A stretch of 64,000 nt of DNA from an uncultured Alphaproteobacteria bacterium (GTDB lineage: Bacteria > Pseudomonadota > Alphaproteobacteria > VGEJ01): the NCBI GenBank assembly GCA_913041535.1, contig CAJWJK010000004.1, positions 62,001 to 126,000 of the forward strand. The letters run 5' to 3'. Position 1 is the first letter of the stretch; every line of letters begins with the position of its first letter. This document shows positions 55,360 to 64,000 of this stretch, in pieces. The notes under the pieces were generated by a model. The model was not told where the DNA came from. It searched no databases and saw only the letters and a list, made by a program, of their open reading frames with translations. Made by a program: the position numbers and the translations under genes.

Positions 55360-55827
55360 TCAGAAAATTCCCAAGTCAAGACCGGCAGCCATCGCTGCTC
55401 CTAGATCGTGACAATTACTAACAAAACACTCCTGCCACTCCCCTCGACAGACCACCGCATCTTGTACCGATCGCCATCGAAGACCACCTGTAATTGCTTC
55501 AATACCCCTCTGGGTGCCAGTGCCATCATGTCCAGCACGAATATATAACGCGTAGGGAAGTCCTTCTGTCTTATTCAAGCAGGGGTAATAGCAACGATCA
55601 AAAAAGTCCTTTAGCGCCCCGCTCATGTAACCAAGGTTTTCTGTCGTCCCTAGAATCAACCCACTGGCCGCCAAAACATCATTCGGCTGTGTCTTAAAGG
55701 GACTCAGAGCCACAACCTCTAATGTCTTCGACGAGTAATCACGGGCACCATCTATAACAGCGTCGTACAGTTTTCGAGTATTTGCCGAAGGCGCATGACC
55801 AACAATTAACAGTTGCCGTCTGTCCAT
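55360..55827 (-). CDS. Flavodoxin-like / NADPH-dependent FMN reductase-family protein
   Basis: 155-residue flavodoxin-fold protein starting at ATG 55827 (MDRRQLLIVGHAPSANTRKLYDAVIDGA). The FMN phosphate loop is GHAPSANTRKL (10-20), and GTTENLGYMSGALKDFFDRCYYP is a typical family segment for the flavin isoalloxazine edge. It could be a quinone or FMN reductase. It is downstream of the tRNA and rpoD but separate from them. Confidence 0.78.
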   Translation of the reverse strand: MDRRQLLIVGHAPSANTRKLYDAVIDGARDYSSKTLEVVALSPFKTQPNDVLAASGLILGTTENLGYMSGALKDFFDRCYYPCLNKTEGLPYALYIRAGHDGTGTQRGIEAITGGLRWRSVQDAVVCRGEWQECFVSNCHDLGAAMAAGLDLGIF

Positions 55828-55919
55828 AAACCAAATTATCCTCGTCTTAGCACCTAAACATGCACTCGTTACATCGCGAAATACCAACCTCCCTCCATTG
55901 TACAGGTTTGTACACCCAG

Positions 55920-55996
55920 TGGTGGGCCCGGCAGGACTCGAACCTGCAACCAGACCGTTATGAGCGGCCTGCTCTAACCAGTTGAGCTACGGGCCC
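55920..55996 (-). tRNA. tRNA-Ile2(CAU), lysidine-modified type
   Basis: 77-base cloverleaf on the minus strand with encoded CCA. The acceptor is GGGCCCG/CGGGCCC, the anticodon arm GGCCG-CTCATAA-CGGTC (anticodon CAT) and the T-arm GCAGG-TTCGAGT-CCTGC. The GAGCAGGC...GGTCTGGTT context resembles tRNA-Ile2, whose C34 is changed to lysidine to read AUA, more than elongator tRNA-Met. Met remains possible. Confidence 0.85.
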
Positions 55997-56039
55997 TTAG
56001 CGTTAAACTGAGATATAATGTTGTGCTCAAAACGACCTA

Positions 56040-58070
56040 TTAAGTATCAAGAAAACTCCTCAGTTTGCGTGATCGGCTTGGATGCTTAAGCTTTCTAAGG
56101 GCCTTGGCTTCAATCTGGCGAATGCGCTCGCGCGTCACTGAAAACTGCTGCCCAACCTCTTCAAGCGTATGATCAGTATTCATTCCTATACCAAATCGCA
56201 TACGCAGCACCCGCTCCTCTCGTGGTGTCAAACTTGCCAAAACACGAGTGGTCGCCTCACGAAGATTAAGCTGGATCGCCGCATCCAAAGGAAGTACTGC
56301 ATTCTTATCCTCAATAAACTCACCAAGGTGACTATCTTCCTCATCGCCAATCGGGGTCTCCAAGCTTATCGGCTCTTTTGCAATCTTAAGTACCTTGCGC
56401 ACTTTTTCGAGTGGCATACCCAACTTCTCCGACAACTCCTCTGGCGTCGGTTCCCGACCGATTTCGTGCAAAATTTGGCGGGACGTACGTACTAGCTTAT
56501 TTATCGTTTCTATCATATGTACGGGAATACGTATGGTTCTCGCCTGATCTGCAATAGAACGAGTTATAGCTTGTCGTATCCACCACGTTGCATAAGTAGA
56601 AAATTTGTATCCGCGACGATATTCAAATTTATCAACGGCTTTCATCAAGCCAATGTTACCTTCCTGAATTAAATCGAGGAACTGCAGGCCCCTATTCGTG
56701 TATTTCTTTGCTATAGAGATTACGAGCCGCAGATTTGCCTCTATCATCTCCTTCTTGGCTCTAGCCGAATCCCGCTCTCCACGCTGGACGGAGTTAACGA
56801 TGTGCCGAAACTCCCCCACCGGCAGTTGAGTTAGTTCTGATACGTCAGCAATCTGACGGCGTATTTCACGAATTTGCGGAGATTCAGCCTTAGTAAATTC
56901 AGCCCAGCCCCTTTCCTTGAGACGGCGTACCCTTCGAAGCCAATTTGGATCCAACTCATTATCACCATAATGCTTTAAAAAACTCTCTCGTTTAACGCCA
57001 TACGTCTCAGCTAAACGCAACAGTCGTCCTTCAAGGCCAATGAGTCGACGATTCGTTCCATAAAGCTGATCGGTTAGTGCCTCGATGACATTATTGTTGA
57101 GATGAATATGAGTCATAAGTTCCAGCATCTCAGTCTTCAACTTCTCGTAACGACGCTCTTGAGCACGAGAAATGGTATCTTTTTTTCTAGCAACTGATAC
57201 GCGGAGCTGTTGTAATCGCGCCAGCTTCTTATGTGTCGACGCCACAGCTGAAAAAGACTGCATTACTGAGGGGTAAAGAGCTTCCTCCATTGCTGAAAGT
57301 GACAGATTAGCATCGTCTTCCTCATTTGAATCGTCTTCCGAACTATAGTCTTCATCATCTGAATCCGATTCAGCCGAGTTTTCCTCCTTCTTTGTCTCGG
57401 AGGTGTTCTTATTTTGCGGTAAGCCCTTCGGGGATTCTGTCTGCAATTTTTCATTTTTATCATCCGTATCATCTTGCGAATGAGAATCCACAACAACTTT
57501 CTCTCCTGACCCCTCCCCATACGTTGCCTCAAGATCAATTACATCTCGTAGCAATATAGTCGACTCCTTGAGATCTTTATGCCATTGAGCAATAGCACGA
57601 GTAGTTAAGGGGCTTTCACATATGCCCCCTATCATGGCATCACGACCCTCTTCTATGCGCTTCGCGAGTTCAATCTCGCCCTGTCGGGACAACAATTCAA
57701 TCGAACCCATTTCCCGCAGATACATTCGCACAGGGTCATCAGTACGTTCCGCTAATTCCTCAGACGGTCGGGTGCTAACATTTGTTGATGCAACTGGCCC
57801 AACCTCTGTCCCCGTCTCTTCAGTATCATCCGACTCAACCACGTTAACACCCATCTCCGAAAGCATGGCCATGGTGTCCTCGATCTGTTCAGATGACACA
57901 CGATCTTGCGGTAAAACCTTGTTCAATTCATCATATGTGACGTACCCTCGCTCCTTAGCATTAACCAACATCCTCTTTACGCCTTGGTTTGTTGCATCAA
58001 GAAGCGGACTATCTGTTGAATCGTCGCTCGTTTCTTCAGATTCTGCCGCGCCTGCCGTTTGACTTACCAT
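56040..58070 (-). CDS. rpoD: RNA polymerase primary sigma factor RpoD (sigma-70)
   Basis: Housekeeping sigma factor, 676 residues. An N-terminal region 1.1 is followed by region 1.2 ([31 protein letters not shown], near 112-142), then the long acidic non-conserved region ([19 protein letters not shown]). Region 2 has [58 protein letters not shown]. Region 3 and region 4 ([27 protein letters not shown]) recognise the promoter. It lies downstream of dnaG with a 75-base gap, the classical macromolecular-synthesis order. Confidence 0.97.
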   Translation of the reverse strand: MVSQTAGAAESEETSDDSTDSPLLDATNQGVKRMLVNAKERGYVTYDELNKVLPQDRVSSEQIEDTMAMLSEMGVNVVESDDTEETGTEVGPVASTNVSTRPSEELAERTDDPVRMYLREMGSIELLSRQGEIELAKRIEEGRDAMIGGICESPLTTRAIAQWHKDLKESTILLRDVIDLEATYGEGSGEKVVVDSHSQDDTDDKNEKLQTESPKGLPQNKNTSETKKEENSAESDSDDEDYSSEDDSNEEDDANLSLSAMEEALYPSVMQSFSAVASTHKKLARLQQLRVSVARKKDTISRAQERRYEKLKTEMLELMTHIHLNNNVIEALTDQLYGTNRRLIGLEGRLLRLAETYGVKRESFLKHYGDNELDPNWLRRVRRLKERGWAEFTKAESPQIREIRRQIADVSELTQLPVGEFRHIVNSVQRGERDSARAKKEMIEANLRLVISIAKKYTNRGLQFLDLIQEGNIGLMKAVDKFEYRRGYKFSTYATWWIRQAITRSIADQARTIRIPVHMIETINKLVRTSRQILHEIGREPTPEELSEKLGMPLEKVRKVLKIAKEPISLETPIGDEEDSHLGEFIEDKNAVLPLDAAIQLNLREATTRVLASLTPREERVLRMRFGIGMNTDHTLEEVGQQFSVTRERIRQIEAKALRKLKHPSRSRKLRSFLDT

Positions 58071-58145
58071 TCGCCCTTATCTCCCACACCTAAACCATAT
58101 ACCAACTTTTATCGTTTCATCGATATTCGCGATTTGTGACAAGCA

Positions 58146-60005
58146 TTAACCTTGGGACCCAAGTTGCGGGCCATTAACTTCAATATCCAATTCATTGCCT
58201 TCGCCTGCTTCCCACTGGGCCTGCATTGCTCTTAAACGTGCCAGACCCGACTCCGTCATATCTTTCGCCAAGGCATTGACTGCTTCGCGACGTTCAGTAC
58301 TTGAAACAACACTCAACAGCCGATGCAGAGCCAGCACATGGCGCCAGCATTGCTCCGCCTTTGTATCATCTGTATCTGGCCTTATCCATGGCTCTAGCCC
58401 CCCTATCTCTGAATGGGTCAAAAGCTCAATCACATCACCCAACCCACACTGTGTCAGGTGGTGCCTGATAGTAGATGCGTCAAGAGCAACCTCAGTCGAA
58501 GCCACTTCTAGGAGTGCACGGGCTATCCTGTCAAGCTCTGGCGTCGCAAATTGAATACCAGCTAGCTCTTCTGAAAGTTTTGACACAAGCGGGGGATGAT
58601 TTATTAAGGTAAGAACGAGCAGCCTTTCACGAGCGGCTGGAGATGCAGCCGCACCAGAACCCAACCCAAGGCTTCGTGGTAGCCGCGCTCCTGATGGCAT
58701 GCCTTTGCGGGGCGCTGTTCTTTTAGCCTCCCCCCTATTCCCACGAAAGAAATCCTTAAAACGAGATGAGAAAAACTCTCTGTAATAGCCGCGCACTAAG
58801 CTATCAGTAATTTGACCACTTAATTTATCCAAAGACCCCTTCAGGGCAGCACGTCGTTCCGGAGTCTGGAAATCCCCATCTCGAATCGCGCCTTCCCATA
58901 GAACGTCAGATAAGGGACTGGCACACTCAACTAGTTCTGTTAATGCAGAATGACCCTGTTTTCGAACTATAGTGTCAGGATCTTCTCCCCATGGTAAATA
59001 AGCAAAACGCAAAGATTGCCCTGCCTTAAGTAATGGCAACGCACGATGGGCTACCCGTTCTGCAGCACGCTGACCCGCCCCATCACCATCAAGACACAGC
59101 ACTGGTTCTGGTGCAATTCTCCAAAGAAGTTCTAGTTGAGCACTGCCAACTGCAGTACCAAGCGGTGCCACAACATGGGTCAGGCCACTTTGATAGAGAG
59201 ATAGAACATCCATGTAACCTTCAACTACCAGTAAATTCTCTATATTGCCGGAAAACCTGCGAGCACGTGCATAGTTGTATAACGTCCTACCCTTATGAAA
59301 TAGTGTTGTTTCTGGTGAGTTGAGATATTTGGGCTCAATGTCCCCAAGCGCCCGCGCACCAAACGCAATGGTACGTCCCCGAACATCTGATATTGGAAAA
59401 AGAATACGATTACGGAACCGATCAAAACTAGGCCCACCATCTTCTGGAGTAATTACAAGCCCTGCCTCAACCAACTGCTCCTCTCCAATTCCCAGCTTAG
59501 TCATGGCCTCTTTCAACGCCGTACGCTGCTTTGGGGCCAAACCAAGTTTAAATTCTTTAGATGTATCAAGGGTAACACCTCGAGATTGCAGGTATTTTTG
59601 ACCTCGGTCACCATTACGATCCCAAAGCTGGTGCGCAAACCACTTGGCCGCAGTTTCCATCACCTCATACAAACTAGCCCTTCGCGCTGCCTGTGATCGT
59701 GCCTCTGGAGTTTCCACAGGCACAGGAATCCCAGACGCTATTGCAAGCTGCTCAACAGCCTCTGGAAAGCTCAAATTTTCCACTCTCATCAGAAAATCGA
59801 AGTGGCTGCCATGAGCTTCGCAGCCAAAGCAGTGATAAAACCCTTTATCATCGTTGACCGTGAATGAAGGTGTTTTCTCACTGTGAAACGGGCACAGACC
59901 AATAAATTCACCGCCACGCTGGACCAATTTGATGCGCTTGCCAATCACGTTGGAAAGTTGGACACTCCCGCGCACCTGATCTAAAAAATCTGATGAAAAC
60001 ACCAT
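58146..60005 (-). CDS. dnaG: DNA primase
   Basis: Primes DNA replication. I use ATG 60005 (MVFSSDFLDQVRGSV), giving 619 residues; the track's TTG adds ten. The zinc-binding domain is CPFHSEKTPSFTVNDDKGFYHCFGCEAHG (near 37-65). The TOPRIM catalytic domain has VVEGYMDVLSLYQSGLTHVVAPLGTA and CLDGDGAGQRAAERV. The C-terminal helicase-interaction region is less conserved. Flanked by yqeY upstream and rpoD downstream. Confidence 0.96.
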   Translation of the reverse strand: MVFSSDFLDQVRGSVQLSNVIGKRIKLVQRGGEFIGLCPFHSEKTPSFTVNDDKGFYHCFGCEAHGSHFDFLMRVENLSFPEAVEQLAIASGIPVPVETPEARSQAARRASLYEVMETAAKWFAHQLWDRNGDRGQKYLQSRGVTLDTSKEFKLGLAPKQRTALKEAMTKLGIGEEQLVEAGLVITPEDGGPSFDRFRNRILFPISDVRGRTIAFGARALGDIEPKYLNSPETTLFHKGRTLYNYARARRFSGNIENLLVVEGYMDVLSLYQSGLTHVVAPLGTAVGSAQLELLWRIAPEPVLCLDGDGAGQRAAERVAHRALPLLKAGQSLRFAYLPWGEDPDTIVRKQGHSALTELVECASPLSDVLWEGAIRDGDFQTPERRAALKGSLDKLSGQITDSLVRGYYREFFSSRFKDFFRGNRGEAKRTAPRKGMPSGARLPRSLGLGSGAAASPAARERLLVLTLINHPPLVSKLSEELAGIQFATPELDRIARALLEVASTEVALDASTIRHHLTQCGLGDVIELLTHSEIGGLEPWIRPDTDDTKAEQCWRHVLALHRLLSVVSSTERREAVNALAKDMTESGLARLRAMQAQWEAGEGNELDIEVNGPQLGSQG

Positions 60006-60065
60006 ATTGTCTTTCACACTATGGCCAAGGGGCAAACTCTTAGCCCAATGATAATGACCTATCGC

Positions 60066-60527
60066 TCAGTCGTCACTCAAAAGCTCTTTAACAATACCAC
60101 TTGCACTGCCAAAATCCATACTTCCAGCGTACTGTCTCTTGAGCTCCCCCATCACCCGACCCATATCCTTGATACCCGATGCACCAATTTCATCCATGAT
60201 TGCTCGGATTGCCTCACGAACCTCATTGTCTTCCAGCTGCTTTGGGAGAAAGCTTGAAATGATAGCAGCCTCTTCCTCTTCTTGCTGAACAAGGTCGTCC
60301 CGTCCTCCTTTGCTGTAGAGTTCAATACTTTCCCGACGTTGGCGAACCATCGTCGAAAGAATGCTAATTATTTCCTGATCGCTAATGGCTTCCTCTTTAC
60401 CATCACTCCGAGCTGCAATTTCACGGTCTTTTAGAGCAGCGATAATTAAACGCAACGTCGACATACGACGAGTATCCTTAGACTTCATCGCTTGTTTTAG
60501 TTCCTCGCCAAGTCTCTCGCGAAGCAT
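60066..60527 (-). CDS. yqeY: GatB/YqeY domain protein
   Basis: 153-residue stand-alone GatB/YqeY-domain protein. Start ATG 60527 (MLRERLGEELKQAMKSKD), after GGGTGA. The domain resembles the tRNA-binding tail of the amidotransferase subunit GatB; motif LRLIIAALKDREIAAR and GIKDMGRVMGELKRQYAGSMDFG are typical. Its cellular role is not settled. It is usually found next to dnaG-rpoD, as here. Confidence 0.92.
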   Translation of the reverse strand: MLRERLGEELKQAMKSKDTRRMSTLRLIIAALKDREIAARSDGKEEAISDQEIISILSTMVRQRRESIELYSKGGRDDLVQQEEEEAAIISSFLPKQLEDNEVREAIRAIMDEIGASGIKDMGRVMGELKRQYAGSMDFGSASGIVKELLSDD

Positions 60528-60642
60528 GTAATTCACCCATTACCGATGTTTCCATATGCTAACGCATGCTAAGCGGTACTGGCAAACTGTATTAAAGATC
60601 ATAACTCATTGAAATTACGAGTGAAAATTGACGGCTTAAGGG

Positions 60643-60671
60643 TTGACGACCGACTGGCATTTGCCTATGTT
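60643..60671 (+). promoter_or_regulatory. Candidate carA promoter
   Basis: TTGACG-N17-TATGTT lies about 85 bases upstream of the carA ATG. The -35 matches 5 of 6, the -10 4 of 6, and the spacing is ideal. It lies in the divergent yqeY/carA gap. Confidence 0.45.
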
Positions 60672-60757
60672 CCAACGCAGTCAGCCTGCCTTGCTAAGCT
60701 CTAGGTGTCTGCTATTGAAGATTACTATGGCGTGGTTGGGTAATCCCAGGAGCTTAT

Positions 60758-61930
60758 ATGCCAAAACCGTCGAACCCGTCCATAGCGACGTGCCCGAGTG
60801 GCGCGAGTGCGGCATTGGTGTTGGCCGACGGGACAATTATGCGGGGCATCGGACTTGGTGCTACAGGTATCTCGACGGGTGAAATCTGCTTCAATACTTC
60901 AATGACAGGCTATCAAGAGGTCATAACCGATCCCTCATATGCTGGTCAAATCATTACATTCACTTTTCCTCATGTGGGAAATGTTGGCGCTAACGAGGAA
61001 GACATAGAATCTCCCTACATAGCGGCGCGAGGTCTGGTTCTTCGTACAGCCATTACTAAACCCAGTAATTATCGATCAACTTGCAACCTTAATGAGTGGT
61101 TAAAGAAGCAGGGTCTGATTGGTATAAGCGGAATCGACACTCGTCGTCTGACTCAATCGATACGAGATAACGGCTTTCAAACAGCAACGCTGTGCCACTT
61201 GCCTGACTCGACCATTGATATTGCATCACTTTTAGATAGTGCACGTTCTTGGCCTGGCCTTGATGGTATGGACCTCGCAGCTGAAGTTACGTGTAGTCAA
61301 TCCTATAATTGGAAAGAAACCCAATGGACTTTTAAAGGTGGCTACGGACAGAACGATACCAGTCGATTCCTAGTTGTAGCGATCGACTATGGAATAAAAA
61401 GAAATATTCTTAGATGTTTAGCCTCAGCAGGCTGTGAGATCATCGTTGTTCCGGCAACTACTGGCGCAGAAGATATCCTTTCCCTAAACCCAGACGGCAT
61501 TTTCCTCTCTAATGGACCTGGAGACCCTTCCGCTACAGGCTCTTACGCAATTCCAATCGTACAACAATTAGTTGAGAGCGGATGTCCAATATTTGGCATA
61601 TGCCTCGGTCATCAGATTTTAGCACTCGCACTTGGGGCAAACAGTCGTAAGATGGAGTGTGGGCATCGTGGCGCTAATCACCCAGTCAAAGACCTTGAAA
61701 CTGGTCGCGTCGAAATCACCTCCCAGAACCATGGCTTTGTTATTGATTCCAGCACGTTACCACATGGTGTAACGCCCACACACACCTCACTCTTCGATGG
61801 TAGCCTCGAAGGGTTGCGTGTAGATGACAAGCCCATATTTTCTGTTCAGTATCACCCGGAAGCATCACCGGGTCCTCGAGATAGTCACTACTTATTTAAC
61901 CGCTTCATTAAATTGATGGAGTTGAGCTAG
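60758..61930 (+). CDS. carA: Carbamoyl-phosphate synthase small subunit
   Basis: Glutaminase subunit making ammonia for carbamoyl phosphate, the precursor of arginine and pyrimidines. 390 residues; start ATG 60758 after AGGAG. An N-terminal dimerisation domain (GEICFNTSMTGYQEVITDPSYAGQIITFTFPHVGNVG) precedes the class-I glutaminase domain: LSNGPGDPSA, the nucleophile GICLGHQ and the catalytic pair HPEAS near the C-terminus. It comes 106 bases before carB. Confidence 0.96.
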   Translation: MPKPSNPSIATCPSGASAALVLADGTIMRGIGLGATGISTGEICFNTSMTGYQEVITDPSYAGQIITFTFPHVGNVGANEEDIESPYIAARGLVLRTAITKPSNYRSTCNLNEWLKKQGLIGISGIDTRRLTQSIRDNGFQTATLCHLPDSTIDIASLLDSARSWPGLDGMDLAAEVTCSQSYNWKETQWTFKGGYGQNDTSRFLVVAIDYGIKRNILRCLASAGCEIIVVPATTGAEDILSLNPDGIFLSNGPGDPSATGSYAIPIVQQLVESGCPIFGICLGHQILALALGANSRKMECGHRGANHPVKDLETGRVEITSQNHGFVIDSSTLPHGVTPTHTSLFDGSLEGLRVDDKPIFSVQYHPEASPGPRDSHYLFNRFIKLMELS

Positions 61931-62004
61931 TTGGTGCTGATAACAATATACGCGAAAGTTGATTCGAATATCCATGAAGCACCATACTTATCAGCATCCA
62001 CCAA

Positions 62005-62018
62005 AGTCCAATAGGACT
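62005..62018 (+). other. Short hairpin upstream of carB
   Basis: AGTCC-AATA-GGACT, a 5-bp stem with a 4-base loop, ends about 8 bases before the GGGAGG ribosome-binding site of carB. It might influence carB translation but could be chance. Confidence 0.25.
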
Positions 62019-62036
62019 AACCGCTAGGGAGGAAAC

Positions 62037-64000
62037 GTGCCCCGACGCAACGATATTCAGTCAATATTGATGATTGGCGCCGGACCGATTGTTATTGGTC
62101 AAGCTTGCGAATTCGACTATTCGGGAACTCAAGCCTGCAGAGCCCTAAAAGAAGATGGCTACCGCGTAATACTAGTTAACTCAAATCCAGCAACCATCAT
62201 GACTGATCCTAGCATGGCTGACGCAACGTACGTGGAACCAATCACTCCTGAAACCCTAGTAAAGATCATCGACAAAGAACGACCTGATGCTCTCTTGCCC
62301 ACAATGGGCGGGCAAACTGCCCTTAATGTCTCATCATCGCTTTCCACTATGGGCGTCCTTAGCCAGTATGCGGTTGAAATGATTGGCGCCTCTTTTGAAG
62401 TCATAGACAAAGCAGAAAATCGCCAACAATTTCGTGAAGCTATGTCTAATATCGGCCTCGAATGCCCACGCAGTATGATTGCCCATTCTCTTGATGAGGC
62501 GCACGATTCCATTAAAACTCTTGGCCTGCCTGCTATCGTTCGCCCCTCATACACACTTGGCGGGTTAGGTGGAGGGATAGCCTTTAACGTCACTGACCTC
62601 GAAAATATTGTCGCCACAGGCCTTGATGCCTCACCGAGCAGCGAGGTGCTGATAGAAGAATCGGTATTGGGTTGGAAAGAATTTGAGATCGAGGTCGTTC
62701 GTGACCGCAACGACAACTGTATAATTGTCTGTTCCATCGAAAACGTTGACCCGATGGGCGTTCATACAGGTGACTCCATTACTGTCGCGCCAGCATTAAC
62801 GCTAACTGATAAAGAATACCAATTGATGCGTGACGCTTCCATCGCCGTGTTGCGCGAAATTGGCGTAGAGACAGGCGGCTCAAATGTTCAATTCGCAATT
62901 AACCCAGCCGACGGACGCATGGTTATAATCGAGATGAATCCTCGAGTGTCTCGATCGTCAGCACTCGCTTCAAAAGCAACAGGGTTCCCTATTGCTAAAG
63001 TGGCAGCCAAGCTCGCAGTAGGTTATACCCTAGATGAACTATCAAATGATATCACTGGTGTCACGCCAGCTTCTTTTGAGCCTACCATCGATTATGTAGT
63101 TACTAAGATTCCGCGCTTTACCTTTGAGAAATTCTCCGGTACCGAACGGGTTTTGGGAAGTTCCATGAAATCGGTCGGCGAAGTTATGGCAATCGGCAGA
63201 GACTTTACAGAGTCTTTACAAAAATGCATTCGTTCACTGGAGATTGGGCTGACAGGTCTTGATGATTTTGTAGTCCCAAACTCATCCAAAATTGGCGACG
63301 CAACAGACTGTCATCAAAATTTAATAAAAGAACTCAAAGTACCTAGACCCGATCGGATTCTCCTCATCGCCCAAGCATTTCGTTGTGGATTATCCATACA
63401 CGATATATTTGAGGCGTGCCATTACGATCAGTGGTTTCTCCATCAGATCCGCAATCTTGTGCTAATGGAAGCAGAGGTTATAAAACACGGTCTGCCTACA
63501 GATCTTCCTCAATTTTTAAAACTCAAACAGGTGGGTTTTTCCGATGCACGACTCGCCAAACTCAGCGGTACGAATGAGACTTCAGTCACAATGCACCGAC
63601 GCAAGCTCGGCCTTCACCCAGTGTTCCGACGCATCGACACGTGCAGCGCGGAATTTGCTTCCCGAACTCCCTACATGTACTCCACATACGAAGGTAATGG
63701 CATTGAACCAGCTAATTGCGAATCGATGCCGTCAGATAATAATAAAGTGATCATTTTGGGCGGGGGGCCCAATCGAATAGGTCAGGGCATAGAATTTGAT
63801 TACTGCTGTGTACATGCCGCATATGCGCTAAAAGAAACCGGCATTGAAACCATAATGGTGAATTGCAACCCTGAAACGGTTTCAACTGACTATGATACAT
63901 CCGACCGCTTATACTTTGAGCCCTTAACGGTCGAAGATGTCATTGAAATCGCAAGTGTCGAGCAAACTTCTGGACAACTTAAAGGTGTAATCGTTCAGTA
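62037..64000 (+). CDS. carB: Carbamoyl-phosphate synthase large subunit, N-terminal part (runs off window)
   Basis: Open frame of 654 codons from a GTG at 62037, behind a strong AGGGAGG, to the window end without a stop; it is therefore missing from the ORF track. The start [37 protein letters not shown] is characteristic. Later parts include the ATP-grasp block of the carboxyphosphate half ([56 protein letters not shown]) and the beginning of the second synthase half ([26 protein letters not shown]). The full subunit is about 1,070-1,100 residues, so roughly 40% is outside. Confidence 0.96.
   Translation, partial: MPRRNDIQSILMIGAGPIVIGQACEFDYSGTQACRALKEDGYRVILVNSNPATIMTDPSMADATYVEPITPETLVKIIDKERPDALLPTMGGQTALNVSSSLSTMGVLSQYAVEMIGASFEVIDKAENRQQFREAMSNIGLECPRSMIAHSLDEAHDSIKTLGLPAIVRPSYTLGGLGGGIAFNVTDLENIVATGLDASPSSEVLIEESVLGWKEFEIEVVRDRNDNCIIVCSIENVDPMGVHTGDSITVAPALTLTDKEYQLMRDASIAVLREIGVETGGSNVQFAINPADGRMVIIEMNPRVSRSSALASKATGFPIAKVAAKLAVGYTLDELSNDITGVTPASFEPTIDYVVTKIPRFTFEKFSGTERVLGSSMKSVGEVMAIGRDFTESLQKCIRSLEIGLTGLDDFVVPNSSKIGDATDCHQNLIKELKVPRPDRILLIAQAFRCGLSIHDIFEACHYDQWFLHQIRNLVLMEAEVIKHGLPTDLPQFLKLKQVGFSDARLAKLSGTNETSVTMHRRKLGLHPVFRRIDTCSAEFASRTPYMYSTYEGNGIEPANCESMPSDNNKVIILGGGPNRIGQGIEFDYCCVHAAYALKETGIETIMVNCNPETVSTDYDTSDRLYFEPLTVEDVIEIASVEQTSGQLKGVIVQ

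Noticed and set aside
56169-58062. Plus-strand ORFs over rpoD, such as 57622-58062
   Set aside because: Shadows of the strongly conserved rpoD reading frame on the other strand.
1-64000. CRISPR array, insertion sequence, prophage or integrase
   Set aside because: No regularly spaced repeats, transposase, integrase or attachment-site duplication was seen. The two tRNA genes have no integrase beside them.

Overview
The window is an ordinary stretch of an alphaproteobacterial chromosome. The evidence is conserved gene order: rpsU beside a COQ9-family gene; carB-carA-yqeY-dnaG-rpoD with a tRNA-Ile2(CAU); pteridine reductase-folB-uvrC-pgsA-(mobB-moeA)-moaD-moaE; and a 39-codon aa3-oxidase subunit IV gene just ahead of pntAA-pntAB-pntB. 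Base composition looks moderate (below 50% GC by eye, not computed). The content (valine catabolism, an indolepyruvate oxidoreductase, SBP-dependent sugar uptake, PstS) would suit a free-living, probably aquatic heterotroph. I cannot name the genus. I see no phage, transposase, CRISPR array or defence island.

Layout. 1-1435: 5' part of an MscS-family channel (minus strand, leaves the window; absent from the ORF track). 1843-7554: five-gene carbohydrate-type ABC importer (Tat-exported binding protein, two permeases, two different MalK-type ATPases), with a strong hairpin after the binding-protein gene. 7611-11240 (minus): HyuA-type hydantoinase/oxoprolinase, an SDR and a VOC protein. 11487-11912: orphan acidic protein with an 11-residue tandem repeat. 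11974-15861 (minus): four-gene valine/isobutyryl-CoA operon. 16004-19648: fused CydDC-like ABC exporter. 19763-20962: iron-type alcohol dehydrogenase that seems to use an ATT start. 21090-26390 (minus): luciferase-like monooxygenase, ABC1/UbiB kinase-like protein, M3B oligopeptidase, UDP-glucuronate epimerase. 26615-30802: fused indolepyruvate:ferredoxin oxidoreductase and an atypical SDR. 30934-34033: oxidase subunit IV plus the three transhydrogenase genes behind a good promoter. 34170-36258: rpsU, def, COQ9 gene, purE. 36752-38914: uvrB. 39277-46767: Ca/Na antiporter, pteridine reductase, folB, uvrC, pgsA, and molybdopterin genes. 47101-48141: pstS with a three-unit Pho-box-like array. 48556-55827: SGNH hydrolase, tRNA-Gln, a two-TM protein, WecA-like transferase, phosphomannomutase, asparagine synthetase, flavodoxin-like protein. 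55920-64000: tRNA-Ile2, rpoD, dnaG, yqeY, carA and the 5' two-thirds of carB.

How it works together. Several blocks are complete functional units: the ABC importer, the valine pathway from isobutyryl-CoA to methylmalonate semialdehyde, proton-translocating transhydrogenase, MPT synthase (MoaD/MoaE) with MoeA/MobB, and the macromolecular-synthesis region. Others are fragments of larger systems whose partners lie elsewhere: pstS without pstCAB, hyuA without hyuB, purE without purK, and valine genes without mmsA.

Nothing here amounts to a wholly new system. The points most worth a second look are the ATT start with a strong Shine-Dalgarno, the Pho-box array at pstS, the degenerate ABC signature in one of the paired ATPases, the hidden 39-codon oxidase gene, a DnaA-box-like cluster before uvrC, and the acidic repeat protein.
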